64,000 nt of DNA from assembly GCA_016794465.1 (NCBI GenBank), contig JAEUKA010000070.1, forward strand, positions 101,477 to 165,476, read 5' to 3'. Under the pieces are notes generated by a model. The model did not search any database. It worked only from the letters and a program-made list of their open reading frames with translations, and had not been told where the DNA came from. This DNA comes from Myxococcales bacterium (GTDB taxonomy: Bacteria; Myxococcota_A; Polyangia; Palsa-1104; JAEUJZ01). Shown piece by piece: positions 1 to 7,539 of this stretch (its first letter is position 1; the number at the start of each line of letters is the position of its first letter). Made by a program: the position numbers and the translations under genes.

Positions 1-1390
1 GCTGATCCGCTTGCTCGTCGAGGTGAGCCTGTCGCAGCGCCACGGCTTGCTTGAGCCACACGCCCACCGGCGGCGGAGCATCCTCGGGCCGCAAGATCTG
101 CAGCTCTCGCTCACGATCCGCCAGTAGCTGCATCAGCTTGTCGGGCTGTCCCAGCGCGTCCGCCACCGACAGCAGCTCCGGTCCAAGCAGAGGATCGCCG
201 GGCGACTTTTCTTGGGCTTTTTCCAGGTACTGCCACGCCAGCTCGAGGTTGCCGATGCGCTCCTTCGCCAGGTTCGCTTGCCAGCGTCGGATGCCGACCA
301 CCTGATCCCCGAGCAGCTGTTTCCGCTGGGGCGTCGCGTTTTCCGCCTGAATTTCCAGGATCTCGGCCCGGATCTCGAGCGCGGTCAGACAGTCGGGAAT
401 CCGTCCCGCAGCGGCGGTGATGCGGATGATCTCGTCGATGACTCGCAGCTGCTCGACGCCGACATCATAGGCATCGTGCAGGTAGTTGAGCGCCGTCGTC
501 ACATCGGGCCGCGCCGCGTCCTTGGCATCTGCCGTCTGCCTCGGAGCTTCCTCAATGCGCGCTTGCTCGATCAGCAGCGCCACCCGTCGGCTCGGATCTT
601 TGGTCGCCGTCGCCAGCGCTCGATAGACCGACAGCAGCTCCTCGCTTGGCCGACTCGACGTGCCCGCCAGCGCCGACTCGCCTTTTTGCCTGGTCAGCAC
701 TTTTTCCAAGGCCACGATCGGCGCCAGCGCTTCGCTGTCCAGCTCGTGGGCCGCGCGATAGCAGCTCACCGCCTCGTCGATGTTGCCCAGCCGGTCTTCA
801 AGGATATGGCCCTTTTCCGTCAGCAGCTCGGCCCGCTCACGAGCACTGGGCGCCGTATCCGCCTCGATATCGAGCAGCCGCAGCAGGCTCGGCCACATTC
901 CCCGACGGTAATAGATCCGCCGCAGGGCCCACAGGTTCGGGCGCAGCGCCGAATCGAGAGACAGTGCCGCCGCATAGCCATGCGCAGCGTCGGTTTCTTC
1001 GTCCGAATAGCGCTCCGTCAGCACCGCGATTTCATGCTGCAAGACCGCTGCCCGCGACGGGTCACTTTCATCACGCAGCTGACGCTCGACGGCAGCAATC
1101 CGGTCGCGAGGCCGTTCGTTCTTCGCTCGTCGCTGGATCAGATCGACCGGATCGACCGCGCCCGCCAGCGCGTCTTCCGTCGAGCCGATTGGCTCCGTGT
1201 CGAGGATCTCGATTGCGTCCGAGCCACTGTCGGGTAGCAGCGTGACGGAGTCGTCATCGAGTGCTACGTCAGCGTCGTCGAGCGCCGCAATCACAGCCTC
1301 GGCAGCATCGGAGGTGGGTTCGGAAGCGGAGGCGCGACCATCCGGCCGCACGCTACTGTTTAGATCCGTAGGAGTATCGGTGGAAGACAT
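1..1390 (-). CDS. TPR-repeat protein, C-terminus cut off by window edge
   Basis: Reading the minus strand from an ATG at 1388-1390 gives 463 uninterrupted codons that run off position 1, so the C-terminus is missing. The first 80 or so residues are acidic and low-complexity, without a signal peptide. After that come Ala/Leu-rich helical repeats of TPR type, for example ILEDRLGNIDEAVSCYRAAH near residue 205. These strongly resemble the repeats of the giant 3927-aa TPR protein at 18849-30632 (LGNFEKAIETY, LGNSEKAVEFF), so it is probably a paralogous cytoplasmic scaffold. A candidate promoter lies 130 bases upstream at 1517-1546. Coding is supported by the continuous frame and repeat content. 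The plus-strand open frames over the same bases are low-complexity Arg-rich shadows. The specific function is unknown. Confidence 0.85.
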   Translation of the reverse strand, partial: MSSTDTPTDLNSSVRPDGRASASEPTSDAAEAVIAALDDADVALDDDSVTLLPDSGSDAIEILDTEPIGSTEDALAGAVDPVDLIQRRAKNERPRDRIAAVERQLRDESDPSRAAVLQHEIAVLTERYSDEETDAAHGYAAALSLDSALRPNLWALRRIYYRRGMWPSLLRLLDIEADTAPSARERAELLTEKGHILEDRLGNIDEAVSCYRAAHELDSEALAPIVALEKVLTRQKGESALAGTSSRPSEELLSVYRALATATKDPSRRVALLIEQARIEEAPRQTADAKDAARPDVTTALNYLHDAYDVGVEQLRVIDEIIRITAAAGRIPDCLTALEIRAEILEIQAENATPQRKQLLGDQVVGIRRWQANLAKERIGNLELAWQYLEKAQEKSPGDPLLGPELLSVADALGQPDKLMQLLADRERELQILRPEDAPPPVGVWLKQAVALRQAHLDEQADQ

Positions 1391-1516
1391 GGGTACGCCC
1401 GTCGCAAACCCACAGCTCTAGGCGCCTTCGGCCCAAATACAACGCGGGCGAAGAAGGCTGCTCGGCACAGCACCAAGCGTAGAGGCCTAGAATGCCTGGT
1501 AATACGTTGTGCCCTT

Positions 1517-1546
1517 AGTATCCGCGTCTAGATAGCAAGGTGTCAA
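1517..1546 (-). promoter_or_regulatory. Candidate sigma-70 promoter for the leftmost TPR gene
   Basis: On the minus strand a perfect -35 TTGACA (complement of 1541-1546) is followed after 18 bases by GATACT (complement of 1517-1522), which matches the -10 consensus at four of six positions. It faces the TPR gene that starts at 1390 and would give a leader of about 120 bases. Confidence 0.45.
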
Positions 1547-1662
1547 ACCAAAGCGTTTGCCGATGTTTACGGCAGTAGGACATGTCGGCAGCGGTCCGGG
1601 ATTGTCGGTTTTTGCAGGTGTCAAGGCGGGGAACGGGGCCAAACCTGATACGCTTTGCGGCG

Positions 1663-2250
1663 ATGAGTGACTCAGTCGTTGTTCACAGTCCAGCCGTTCG
1701 CTGCCAGGTCTTTACGTTCAAAGAAGGGCTGCTCTCCAGCATGGCGCATGACCTCAAGCTGGTCGTCGAGCGCTGCTCGATTGAGTGGACGGCGGCGCCT
1801 CCACTCGGGGCTGGTGAGTCGCAAGGCGGCGGTGTCGCCCAGGTCCGTGCCTCGTTTGATCCGCGCAGCCTACGGGTCGTCTGTGCCCAGCGCGATGGGC
1901 AAGATCAGCCAGGGTCGCTGTCAGCGGCCCAGTGCGCCGAGATTGAGCGCAACATTCAGCACGAGGTCCTGCGGACCGATCGCTTTTCGGAAGTCCGGTT
2001 TGTCTCGACGCAGGTGAAACAGCGAACAAATGGACTTGAAATTGTAGGTGAGCTTACTTTGTGCGGACAGCGCCGTACTTTGACCGCACAGGTGGTCAAA
2101 CAGGCGGAGAGGTGGGTCTGCGAAGTCCGCATCCATCAGCCCGACTTTGGCATCAAGCCGTATTCAGCCGCTCTCGGGACGCTGCGGGTCAAGCCCGAGC
2201 TGCTGGTTACGGTGTCGATGCCGCTGACAGAGCTTCCGTCGCTGACGTAG
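1663..2250 (+). CDS. YceI-like domain protein
   Basis: This 195-aa product resembles the YceI family, a lipocalin-like barrel that binds amphiphilic or isoprenoid ligands in its cavity. Family-like features are the opening FKEGLLSSMAHDLKL, the central RFSEVRFVSTQV strand, the VGELTLCGQRRTLT hairpin and the closing PDFGIKPYSAALGTLRVKP segment. The ATG at 1663 is preferred over in-frame starts further upstream (from 1582), because homology-like sequence begins right after it and the upstream residues look random. No signal peptide is visible, unlike classical periplasmic YceI, so it is probably cytoplasmic. Its 3' end overlaps the convergent ABC ATPase gene by 44 bases. Confidence 0.75.
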   Translation: MSDSVVVHSPAVRCQVFTFKEGLLSSMAHDLKLVVERCSIEWTAAPPLGAGESQGGGVAQVRASFDPRSLRVVCAQRDGQDQPGSLSAAQCAEIERNIQHEVLRTDRFSEVRFVSTQVKQRTNGLEIVGELTLCGQRRTLTAQVVKQAERWVCEVRIHQPDFGIKPYSAALGTLRVKPELLVTVSMPLTELPSLT

Positions 2251-2989
2251 CAAGAGCCGTCTTGGCCGAGCGGGTGTCACGGGCGATTCTTCCGTCGACA
2301 ATCACGATCTGACGGTCGGTTCGCTCCGCCAGGCTGTGGTCATGGGTCACCAGGATCACGGTCACCCCCTCGTGATGGAGCCGCTCGAACAGCGCAATGA
2401 TCTCGGCGCCCGTCCGCTGATCCAAGTTCCCCGTCGGTTCGTCGGCGAGCAGCACCGCCGGCTGATTGACCAGCGCTCGTGCAATCGCCACCCGCTGCCG
2501 TTGCCCACCCGACAGCTGTTCTGGTCGATGGAGCAGTCGATCGCCAAGACCCACCCGCTGCAGTGCCGCCGTCGCCGCTTGCCGTCGCGCCGCCCGACTG
2601 GCCCCCGCGTACAGCAGCGGCAGCGCCACGTTGTCGACGGCACTGGCCCGAGCCAGCAGGTTGAAGCTCTGGAACACAAAGCCGATCTTGCGGTTGCGAT
2701 TCTCGGCCAAGGCATCGTCGTCGAGCGCTTGGACCTCCTCGCCGTCCAAAAGATAGCGCCCACTCGTCGGGGTATCGAGGCAGCCGAGCAGGTTCATCAG
2801 CGTCGACTTCCCCGAGCCTGACGGCCCAACGATCGCCACGTACTCGCCTCGGCGAATCGTCAGGTCAATCCCCCGCAGCGCCTCGACCACCTCGTCGCCC
2901 AGCACGAAGTGACGCGTCATCCCGATGATCTCGATGACCGGCGCGTCGCTGGGCGAATGAGTCGGCGCGGACGCTCGGCCGTCGGTCAC
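2207..2989 (-). CDS. ABC transporter ATP-binding protein, MacB/LolD type
   Basis: This is a 260-aa nucleotide-binding subunit. Walker A is GPSGSGKST, the Q-loop segment is FVFQSFNLL, the signature is LSGGQRQRVAIARAL, Walker B with its flank is VLLADEPTGNLD, and the switch His sits in VTHDHSLAERTD. The GNLD extension and the DEVVEALRGIDLTIRRGEYVAI opening are typical of the MacB/LolD/FtsE-like class that works with FtsX-fold permeases in efflux or lipoprotein release. The start codon overlaps the stop of the upstream adaptor gene by four bases (ATGA), so the two are translationally coupled. No FtsX/MacB permease follows: the next gene downstream is convergent. The permease must be encoded elsewhere. 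Confidence 0.9.
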   Translation of the reverse strand: MTDGRASAPTHSPSDAPVIEIIGMTRHFVLGDEVVEALRGIDLTIRRGEYVAIVGPSGSGKSTLMNLLGCLDTPTSGRYLLDGEEVQALDDDALAENRNRKIGFVFQSFNLLARASAVDNVALPLLYAGASRAARRQAATAALQRVGLGDRLLHRPEQLSGGQRQRVAIARALVNQPAVLLADEPTGNLDQRTGAEIIALFERLHHEGVTVILVTHDHSLAERTDRQIVIVDGRIARDTRSAKTALATSATEALSAASTP

Positions 2990-4182
2990 CGTGGCTCCTT
3001 GACGTTTTCGACGCTCACGACCTGGACCAACACCCCGTCGTCGAGCCCTTTCTCGTTGAGCGACGCCGCCACTAGCTCGCCGGCCACGACGCCCTTGACG
3101 ACCTCGCTGCGCTCCCAGTTCGAGATCCCGACCTCGACGGGCCGCTTGCGCACCCGGTGATAGCGTCCCTCGGGAACCAGCGCGTAGACAAAGCGGTTCA
3201 GGCCGCGTCCGACGATGTGATTCGACGCCACCGTCAGCACACCCGCCTTTTCAGCGACGAGAATTTCCACGTTGGCCGACATCCCCGGCAGCAGTCCCGC
3301 CGCCCGGGCCGAGACAAGATCTGTGACCTCAACCTCGACGGTGAGCGTTCGTGCGCCCTTCAGATCTCGCTTCACCGAAGGATCGGTGCGCACCACCTTG
3401 CCGGCGATGTCTCGCTCGGGCAGCGCGTCGAGATGCAGCTCCGCACTCTGCCCCGGCCGCACGCGGGCTACATCTGCCTCGTCAATCGTTGCGTCGACAT
3501 GCAGCCGCGAGTCGTCGATGATCTGCAGCACCGGCGCCCCCGGCGCGACGCTATCCCCCAGCTGTACATACACGTCGGTGAGCAGCCCATCAAACGGTGC
3601 ACCCAGATCCGCTTTGCTGCGTGCCACCCGCGCCGCCAACAGCTGCGCTTGGGCTTGCTCGCGCTGGCTGCTCGCCGTTTGCAAAGCCCGACTGGCTTCG
3701 AGGAGCGCCGCCGCTGCGTCCTCGCTCACCTGGGCGGTCCCGGCTCCACCCGCCAGCAGCTTCTGCGCCCGATCGGACTGCCGTTTGATCGTCTCGACGC
3801 GGGCCGCCGCTTGCTGAACCTGGGCCTCTGCCGTCGAGACTGCCGCCTGCGCCTGCCGCAGCTTGACCTCAAGGTCGGTCGGATCGATGCGCACGATCAG
3901 CTCGCTCTTGCTGACGCGATCGCCACGCCGCTTGCTGACGGCGACGATCTGGCCACCCAGCTCGGCGCGTAAGGTGGCACGATTTTCCGGGGCCACTTCA
4001 CCCGCCGTTGCAGACGAGACAACGTCACGCACTTTCCCAGCTGACACCGCAGCGGCACGGATGCGAAGCGGTCGCTCTGGCCACAGCCTGCGAGCTACCA
4101 CGACACCGACGATGAGTGTTAGGATGACAACCACTCGCCCAATCCAAGCAAAGCGGCGAGACGGTTTGGCCACGGAGGTCAT
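2986..4182 (-). CDS. Periplasmic adaptor (membrane fusion) protein, MacA/HlyD family
   Basis: This 398-aa adaptor would link an inner-membrane ABC transporter to the outer membrane. A transmembrane anchor lies at about residues 13-31. A barrel-sandwich/lipoyl half-motif (GGQIVAVSKRRGDRVSKSEL) follows, then an Ala/Gln-rich alpha-helical hairpin (about 90-170), the second lipoyl half (GAPFDGLLTDVYVQLGDSVA) and a beta-barrel domain. The ATG at 4180-4182 is chosen because the anchor then sits in the usual place; an in-frame start at 4230 would add 16 residues that overlap the divergent lipoprotein gene. It is followed with a four-base overlap by the ABC ATPase, forming a two-gene efflux operon. 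Confidence 0.88.
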   Translation of the reverse strand: MTSVAKPSRRFAWIGRVVVILTLIVGVVVARRLWPERPLRIRAAAVSAGKVRDVVSSATAGEVAPENRATLRAELGGQIVAVSKRRGDRVSKSELIVRIDPTDLEVKLRQAQAAVSTAEAQVQQAAARVETIKRQSDRAQKLLAGGAGTAQVSEDAAAALLEASRALQTASSQREQAQAQLLAARVARSKADLGAPFDGLLTDVYVQLGDSVAPGAPVLQIIDDSRLHVDATIDEADVARVRPGQSAELHLDALPERDIAGKVVRTDPSVKRDLKGARTLTVEVEVTDLVSARAAGLLPGMSANVEILVAEKAGVLTVASNHIVGRGLNRFVYALVPEGRYHRVRKRPVEVGISNWERSEVVKGVVAGELVAASLNEKGLDDGVLVQVVSVENVKEPR

Positions 4183-4183
4183 G

Positions 4184-4678
4184 ATGCGCGGGCACTCTAG
4201 CACGAACGATTTCTTCCCCAAGCGAACCACCGGGCGACTTGCTGCGAGTCTGCTCAGTCTGCCGATCCTGCTTTCGGCCTGTGAGCCGGACTGGAGCGGC
4301 GAAGGCCCTTACCGTGGCGCACCAACGCAGGGCCCCGGTCAAAACAAGCTGGCCATCAGCTGGACCCTCGGTGGTCAGACGATGACCGAGGCTCGCTGTA
4401 GCGCCCTCGGCATTGGCTCGATGGATGTCTTCTTGCTGAGGCCGGCTGACAATGCCGTGCTCGCCGTCTGGAGCAGCGTCGTCTGTGGGCTCGACCGCTA
4501 CTCGCTCATCGAGCTACCGGCTGGCACGGTCCGAGTTCACGTCGAGGCACTTCAGAAACCAGGCGCTACCGCTCGCAAGTGCGTTCCCTACCTCGGCGAA
4601 ACCCTTGCGACGACTGGGCCACAGTTTTCGGACCCTCCGGTGATCGTTCCGCTGAAGACCTACAGCACTTGTCCGTAA
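4184..4678 (+). CDS. Small lipoprotein of unknown function
   Basis: The product has 164 residues. It has a basic N-terminus, a hydrophobic stretch and the lipobox LSAC, with the lipidated Cys near residue 34, so it is exported and acylated. The mature part carries four further Cys (in SALGIG..., VVCGLDRY, RKCVPY and the C-terminal STCP) that could form disulphides in the periplasm. A GGAGG at 4174-4178 favours the ATG at 4184 over the one at 4181. This start lies two bases from the start of the divergent adaptor gene (4182), so each promoter must lie inside the other gene. I do not recognise a family. Confidence 0.75.
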   Translation: MRGHSSTNDFFPKRTTGRLAASLLSLPILLSACEPDWSGEGPYRGAPTQGPGQNKLAISWTLGGQTMTEARCSALGIGSMDVFLLRPADNAVLAVWSSVVCGLDRYSLIELPAGTVRVHVEALQKPGATARKCVPYLGETLATTGPQFSDPPVIVPLKTYSTCP

Positions 4679-4778
4679 GCACTACCTGTCAATACACATA
4701 GCGGCGAATGTACGTTTAACGTCGATATCTATGTTGATATCGCCTGTTTCACTGCGACATGTAAACGAGGAAGAGGCC

Positions 4779-6380
4779 GTGTCTGCCTGCTTCCTTACCG
4801 CTGCCAATCACAGTACAACCATACCCATGGGAACTTCGCTGCGTCGTAAGTTGATTCTGTCTGCGCTGGGACTCTCGGCGGTTCTGGTGCCGGCGCTGAC
4901 CATTCCGTGGTTTGGTGCACGGCGATTACCGGGAACTCGCTCGTCGACGAACTTGCCTGCGCCGTATCTGTTTCCGCCCGGCTTTTTGTGGGGTACAGCG
5001 ACGGCGGCCTACCAGATTGAAGACACCCAGGACGATGACTGGGCAGCATTCGAGCGGGACGTGGTGGCGCATCATCGCGTCGAGCATCGTGCTCCCGGAC
5101 AGGCTCAGCCAGGCCACATTCACAAGCTGACCGATTTTTCTGAAGAGGTGCGGCTGAAAAAGACCGACTTCGATGCGCGGATCGAGAGTGATCTGGCGAT
5201 GGCGGCGGCGATGAAGCACAGCTCGTACCGCTTCTCGATCTCGTGGAGTCGTCTGTTTCCGCGTCAAGAGATGACCGAGCCTGACCCGGCGGGGATTGCC
5301 TACTACCAGCGGATCTTTGCGGCGCTTGATCAGCACCGGCTCAAGCCGGCGGTGACGCTATTCCACTTCGTGAGCCCGTCGTGGTTTTGGCAAGAGCAGG
5401 GCGGCAAGCGGGGCTGGGAGCGTGCAGATGCCCTGCTTCATTTCGAGCGCTTCGTCGCTGCGGTCGTGAAACACTTCGGTGGTCGAGCCGAGCTGTGGTG
5501 CACCCTCAATGAGCCGATGGTCTATGCCTACGCCGGCTATCTCGACGGGACGTTTCCGCCGCTCGAAAAACGGAGCGGGCCGCCGGCGCTGGTGCCGGTG
5601 CTCAGTCAGCTGTTGCGGGCGCATGCGCTGGCCTATCGGCTGCTCAAAGAGGATGCTGCGCGACGGGGCAAACCAGTGCAGGTCGGCATTGCCCAGCACG
5701 TCCGTGCCTTTCAACCGCTCCGCAACCATCACCCGCTCGATCGGCTGACGGCGCAGATCATCGACCAGGCCTTCGTCTGGGACTTTTTGGATGCGCTGCA
5801 CAGCGGTCAGCTTCGCTCGAAGGTCATGAACGTTGACCTATCGATTCCGGGGCTGGCCGGCACGCAGGACTACGTCGGACTGAACTACTACGGGCGCTTT
5901 TACGTGAAGAGCAATTTGCTGCGGCCAACGAAGTTTGAGGTGCTGATGCACGATCCGAACAACGTCGCCGAAGACAAGCCGAACGAGCTGGGCTGGGCGT
6001 CGTATCCCGAGGGCTTCCGTCTCGCGCTGCTCAAAGCCCATCAGCGCTATCACCTACCGCTGTATGTCCTCGAGAACGGGACCGCTGACTCTAAGCTCGA
6101 GGACAGCGATCGGCAGCGGCTTCTCGTCGAGCATCTGCGCGAAATGTATCTGGCGCAACAGCAGGGCGTCGACGTTCGCGGCTACTTCCACTGGTCGCTG
6201 TTTGACAACTTCGAGTGGGCCGAGGGCTTTACCGCGCGCTTCGGCCTCACCCACATCGACTACCAGAACCACTTCCACAGAACGCCACGTCCGTCGGCTG
6301 CGCTATATACCCGCATCATTGAAAACAATGGACTCGATGCCGCGCTGCTCTCCCAGTACGGGCCGTGGCCGCAGCCCTGA
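4779..6380 (+). CDS. Exported family GH1 beta-glucosidase
   Basis: This 533-aa glycoside hydrolase family 1 enzyme hydrolyses beta-glucosides by a retaining mechanism. The acid/base Glu is in TLNEP (E245) and the nucleophile is in LENG (E432). Other GH1 marks are FLWGTATAAYQIE, SYRFSISWSRLFP, GLNYYGRFYV and HWSLFDNFEWAEGF. Most bacterial GH1 enzymes are cytosolic. Here an N-terminal segment, LRRKLILSALGLSAVLVPA, with twin arginines before a hydrophobic stretch suggests Tat-type export or membrane anchoring. GTG 4779 is chosen because of the purine-rich ribosome-binding site at 4767-4776; ATG 4827 (immediately before the twin-arginine segment) and an upstream in-frame ATG at 4731 are alternatives. 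No sugar transporter genes lie nearby. Confidence 0.9.
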   Translation: MSACFLTAANHSTTIPMGTSLRRKLILSALGLSAVLVPALTIPWFGARRLPGTRSSTNLPAPYLFPPGFLWGTATAAYQIEDTQDDDWAAFERDVVAHHRVEHRAPGQAQPGHIHKLTDFSEEVRLKKTDFDARIESDLAMAAAMKHSSYRFSISWSRLFPRQEMTEPDPAGIAYYQRIFAALDQHRLKPAVTLFHFVSPSWFWQEQGGKRGWERADALLHFERFVAAVVKHFGGRAELWCTLNEPMVYAYAGYLDGTFPPLEKRSGPPALVPVLSQLLRAHALAYRLLKEDAARRGKPVQVGIAQHVRAFQPLRNHHPLDRLTAQIIDQAFVWDFLDALHSGQLRSKVMNVDLSIPGLAGTQDYVGLNYYGRFYVKSNLLRPTKFEVLMHDPNNVAEDKPNELGWASYPEGFRLALLKAHQRYHLPLYVLENGTADSKLEDSDRQRLLVEHLREMYLAQQQGVDVRGYFHWSLFDNFEWAEGFTARFGLTHIDYQNHFHRTPRPSAALYTRIIENNGLDAALLSQYGPWPQP

Positions 6381-6555
6381 TCCGAGACAAGCCGCGACGC
6401 GCCGAGCACGCTGGGCCAGCAAAAGCGAACACCAACAGCGCGCTCGGGTTACGTCACTGAGTAAGGTAGGAAGTTGCGAGAAGAGACGGCGGGAGGAAGA
6501 GCCCGCTATGAGGGGCGCAAGTGGCTGCATCCACTGCGCCGTGCCTATACGCTGG

Positions 6556-7068
6556 CTAGAGCTTGCAGGCCGTTGCGGGGTCTTGACAGGCCGGCGGAAT
6601 CGACACGCCGAACGAGTCCTTGGGAAGGCTCGCTCCGTTGCCGTCGACATTGAAGCCCTTCTGGCGATCGGCGTCGCACATACAGAGCTTCTTGCAGCAG
6701 AACGTCTCGCCCGTGGGATCGGGCACTACCGAGGCGACAGCACAAACGTACTTGCCGCAGCGGTTGTCGTTCTCGTAAGGGCTGCCACAGTCGTCATCGG
6801 TGTTGCATTCGGCTGTGCAGATTGCCAGCTCATTGGCGCGGTGATCGGCCTTGGCGAGCGCATTGGTGTTGTCCATGACTTTCGGCGTAATCATGCACAG
6901 ACGCGTCGGGCAATCTGGAGCCGGGTTCACGAACGTCACTCCGCTCATCACTTTGGACGCCAGCGGATTGTTGCAGGCTCGGCCGATCTGATTGTCAGTA
7001 CACCCAGAAAGCATCAGGGCGAGGCCGAGGGAGCAAAACGAAAACCATGCGGCGAGACGGCGCTTCAT
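6556..7068 (-). CDS. Cys-rich lipoprotein of unknown function
   Basis: The product has 170 residues, starting MKRRLAAWFSFCSLG with a hydrophobic stretch and lipobox LSGC (Cys about 23). The mature protein has many Cys, including the pattern CTAECNTDDDCGSPYENDNRC and a later CCKKLCMC cluster, so disulphide bonding in the periplasm or at the surface is likely. The start is supported by GGAGG eleven bases upstream and by a promoter at 7110-7137. The frame stays open upstream for hundreds of codons, but only as the antisense of the TPR gene at 7540. Comparable DDDC/C-rich lipoproteins are common in Myxococcota, but I cannot name a family or function. Confidence 0.8.
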   Translation of the reverse strand: MKRRLAAWFSFCSLGLALMLSGCTDNQIGRACNNPLASKVMSGVTFVNPAPDCPTRLCMITPKVMDNTNALAKADHRANELAICTAECNTDDDCGSPYENDNRCGKYVCAVASVVPDPTGETFCCKKLCMCDADRQKGFNVDGNGASLPKDSFGVSIPPACQDPATACKL

Positions 7069-7109
7069 ACTTAATAGATCCTCCGACCTGGATGTCACAA
7101 GTCTTGGAC

Positions 7110-7137
7110 AGGATACACGTTCGTACTGCCTAGTCAA
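7110..7137 (-). promoter_or_regulatory. Candidate promoter for the Cys-rich lipoprotein
   Basis: On the minus strand TTGACT (complement of 7132-7137) and TATCCT (complement of 7110-7115) are separated by 16 bases. They lie about 45 bases upstream of the lipoprotein start at 7068. Both boxes are one or two mismatches from the sigma-70 consensus. Confidence 0.5.
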
Positions 7138-7348
7138 GCCCTGCGTCCGTTGCCCGCATTCCCTCGAACGTGGAGTCCTGGAGTCGCAGAGGCACTGGAA
7201 ACATCCACCGAGTATAGCTGTGAGTGTGCGACTTGTCACCATGGCACCTACCTTACCTACCTGGAATCGATTAGGCATCGATCCGATGAACGCGAGTTTG
7301 AGTCGGCTGCCGCTGTCATCACGCTGGCCTCTCGCGAACAAGCGAGCC

Positions 7349-7378
7349 TTGACACCCAGAGTTGCGGGTTCGTATAAT
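7349..7378 (+). promoter_or_regulatory. Near-perfect sigma-70 promoter ahead of the Glt-like cluster
   Basis: A perfect TTGACA at 7349-7354 and a perfect TATAAT at 7373-7378 are separated by 18 bases. The predicted transcript would start near 7385 and carry a leader of about 155 bases before the TPR gene at 7540. This is the best promoter match I noticed in the window. The rest of the 471-base gap 7069-7539 holds only this promoter and the divergent one at 7110-7137; I see no additional gene there. Confidence 0.65.
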
Positions 7379-7539
7379 CGCCACGCTTGGCTACGGAAGA
7401 CACAATTCTGTCGGCATGTCTCGTGCTGGTAAGGCACCGACCTGACGGTCAGATCTCGTTTAGAGAGCAGGGACCACACGTGGTGGCATCGAATAACTAT
7501 CCGCATGTGCCGAAGCGGTTTGGAGACAGGGGTTTGCGC

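Noticed and set aside
212..1237. Plus-strand open frame of 341 codons at the left end
   Set aside because: Its translation is Arg/Gln-rich and low-complexity. The minus strand of the same bases gives a normal TPR protein with a promoter and start codon.
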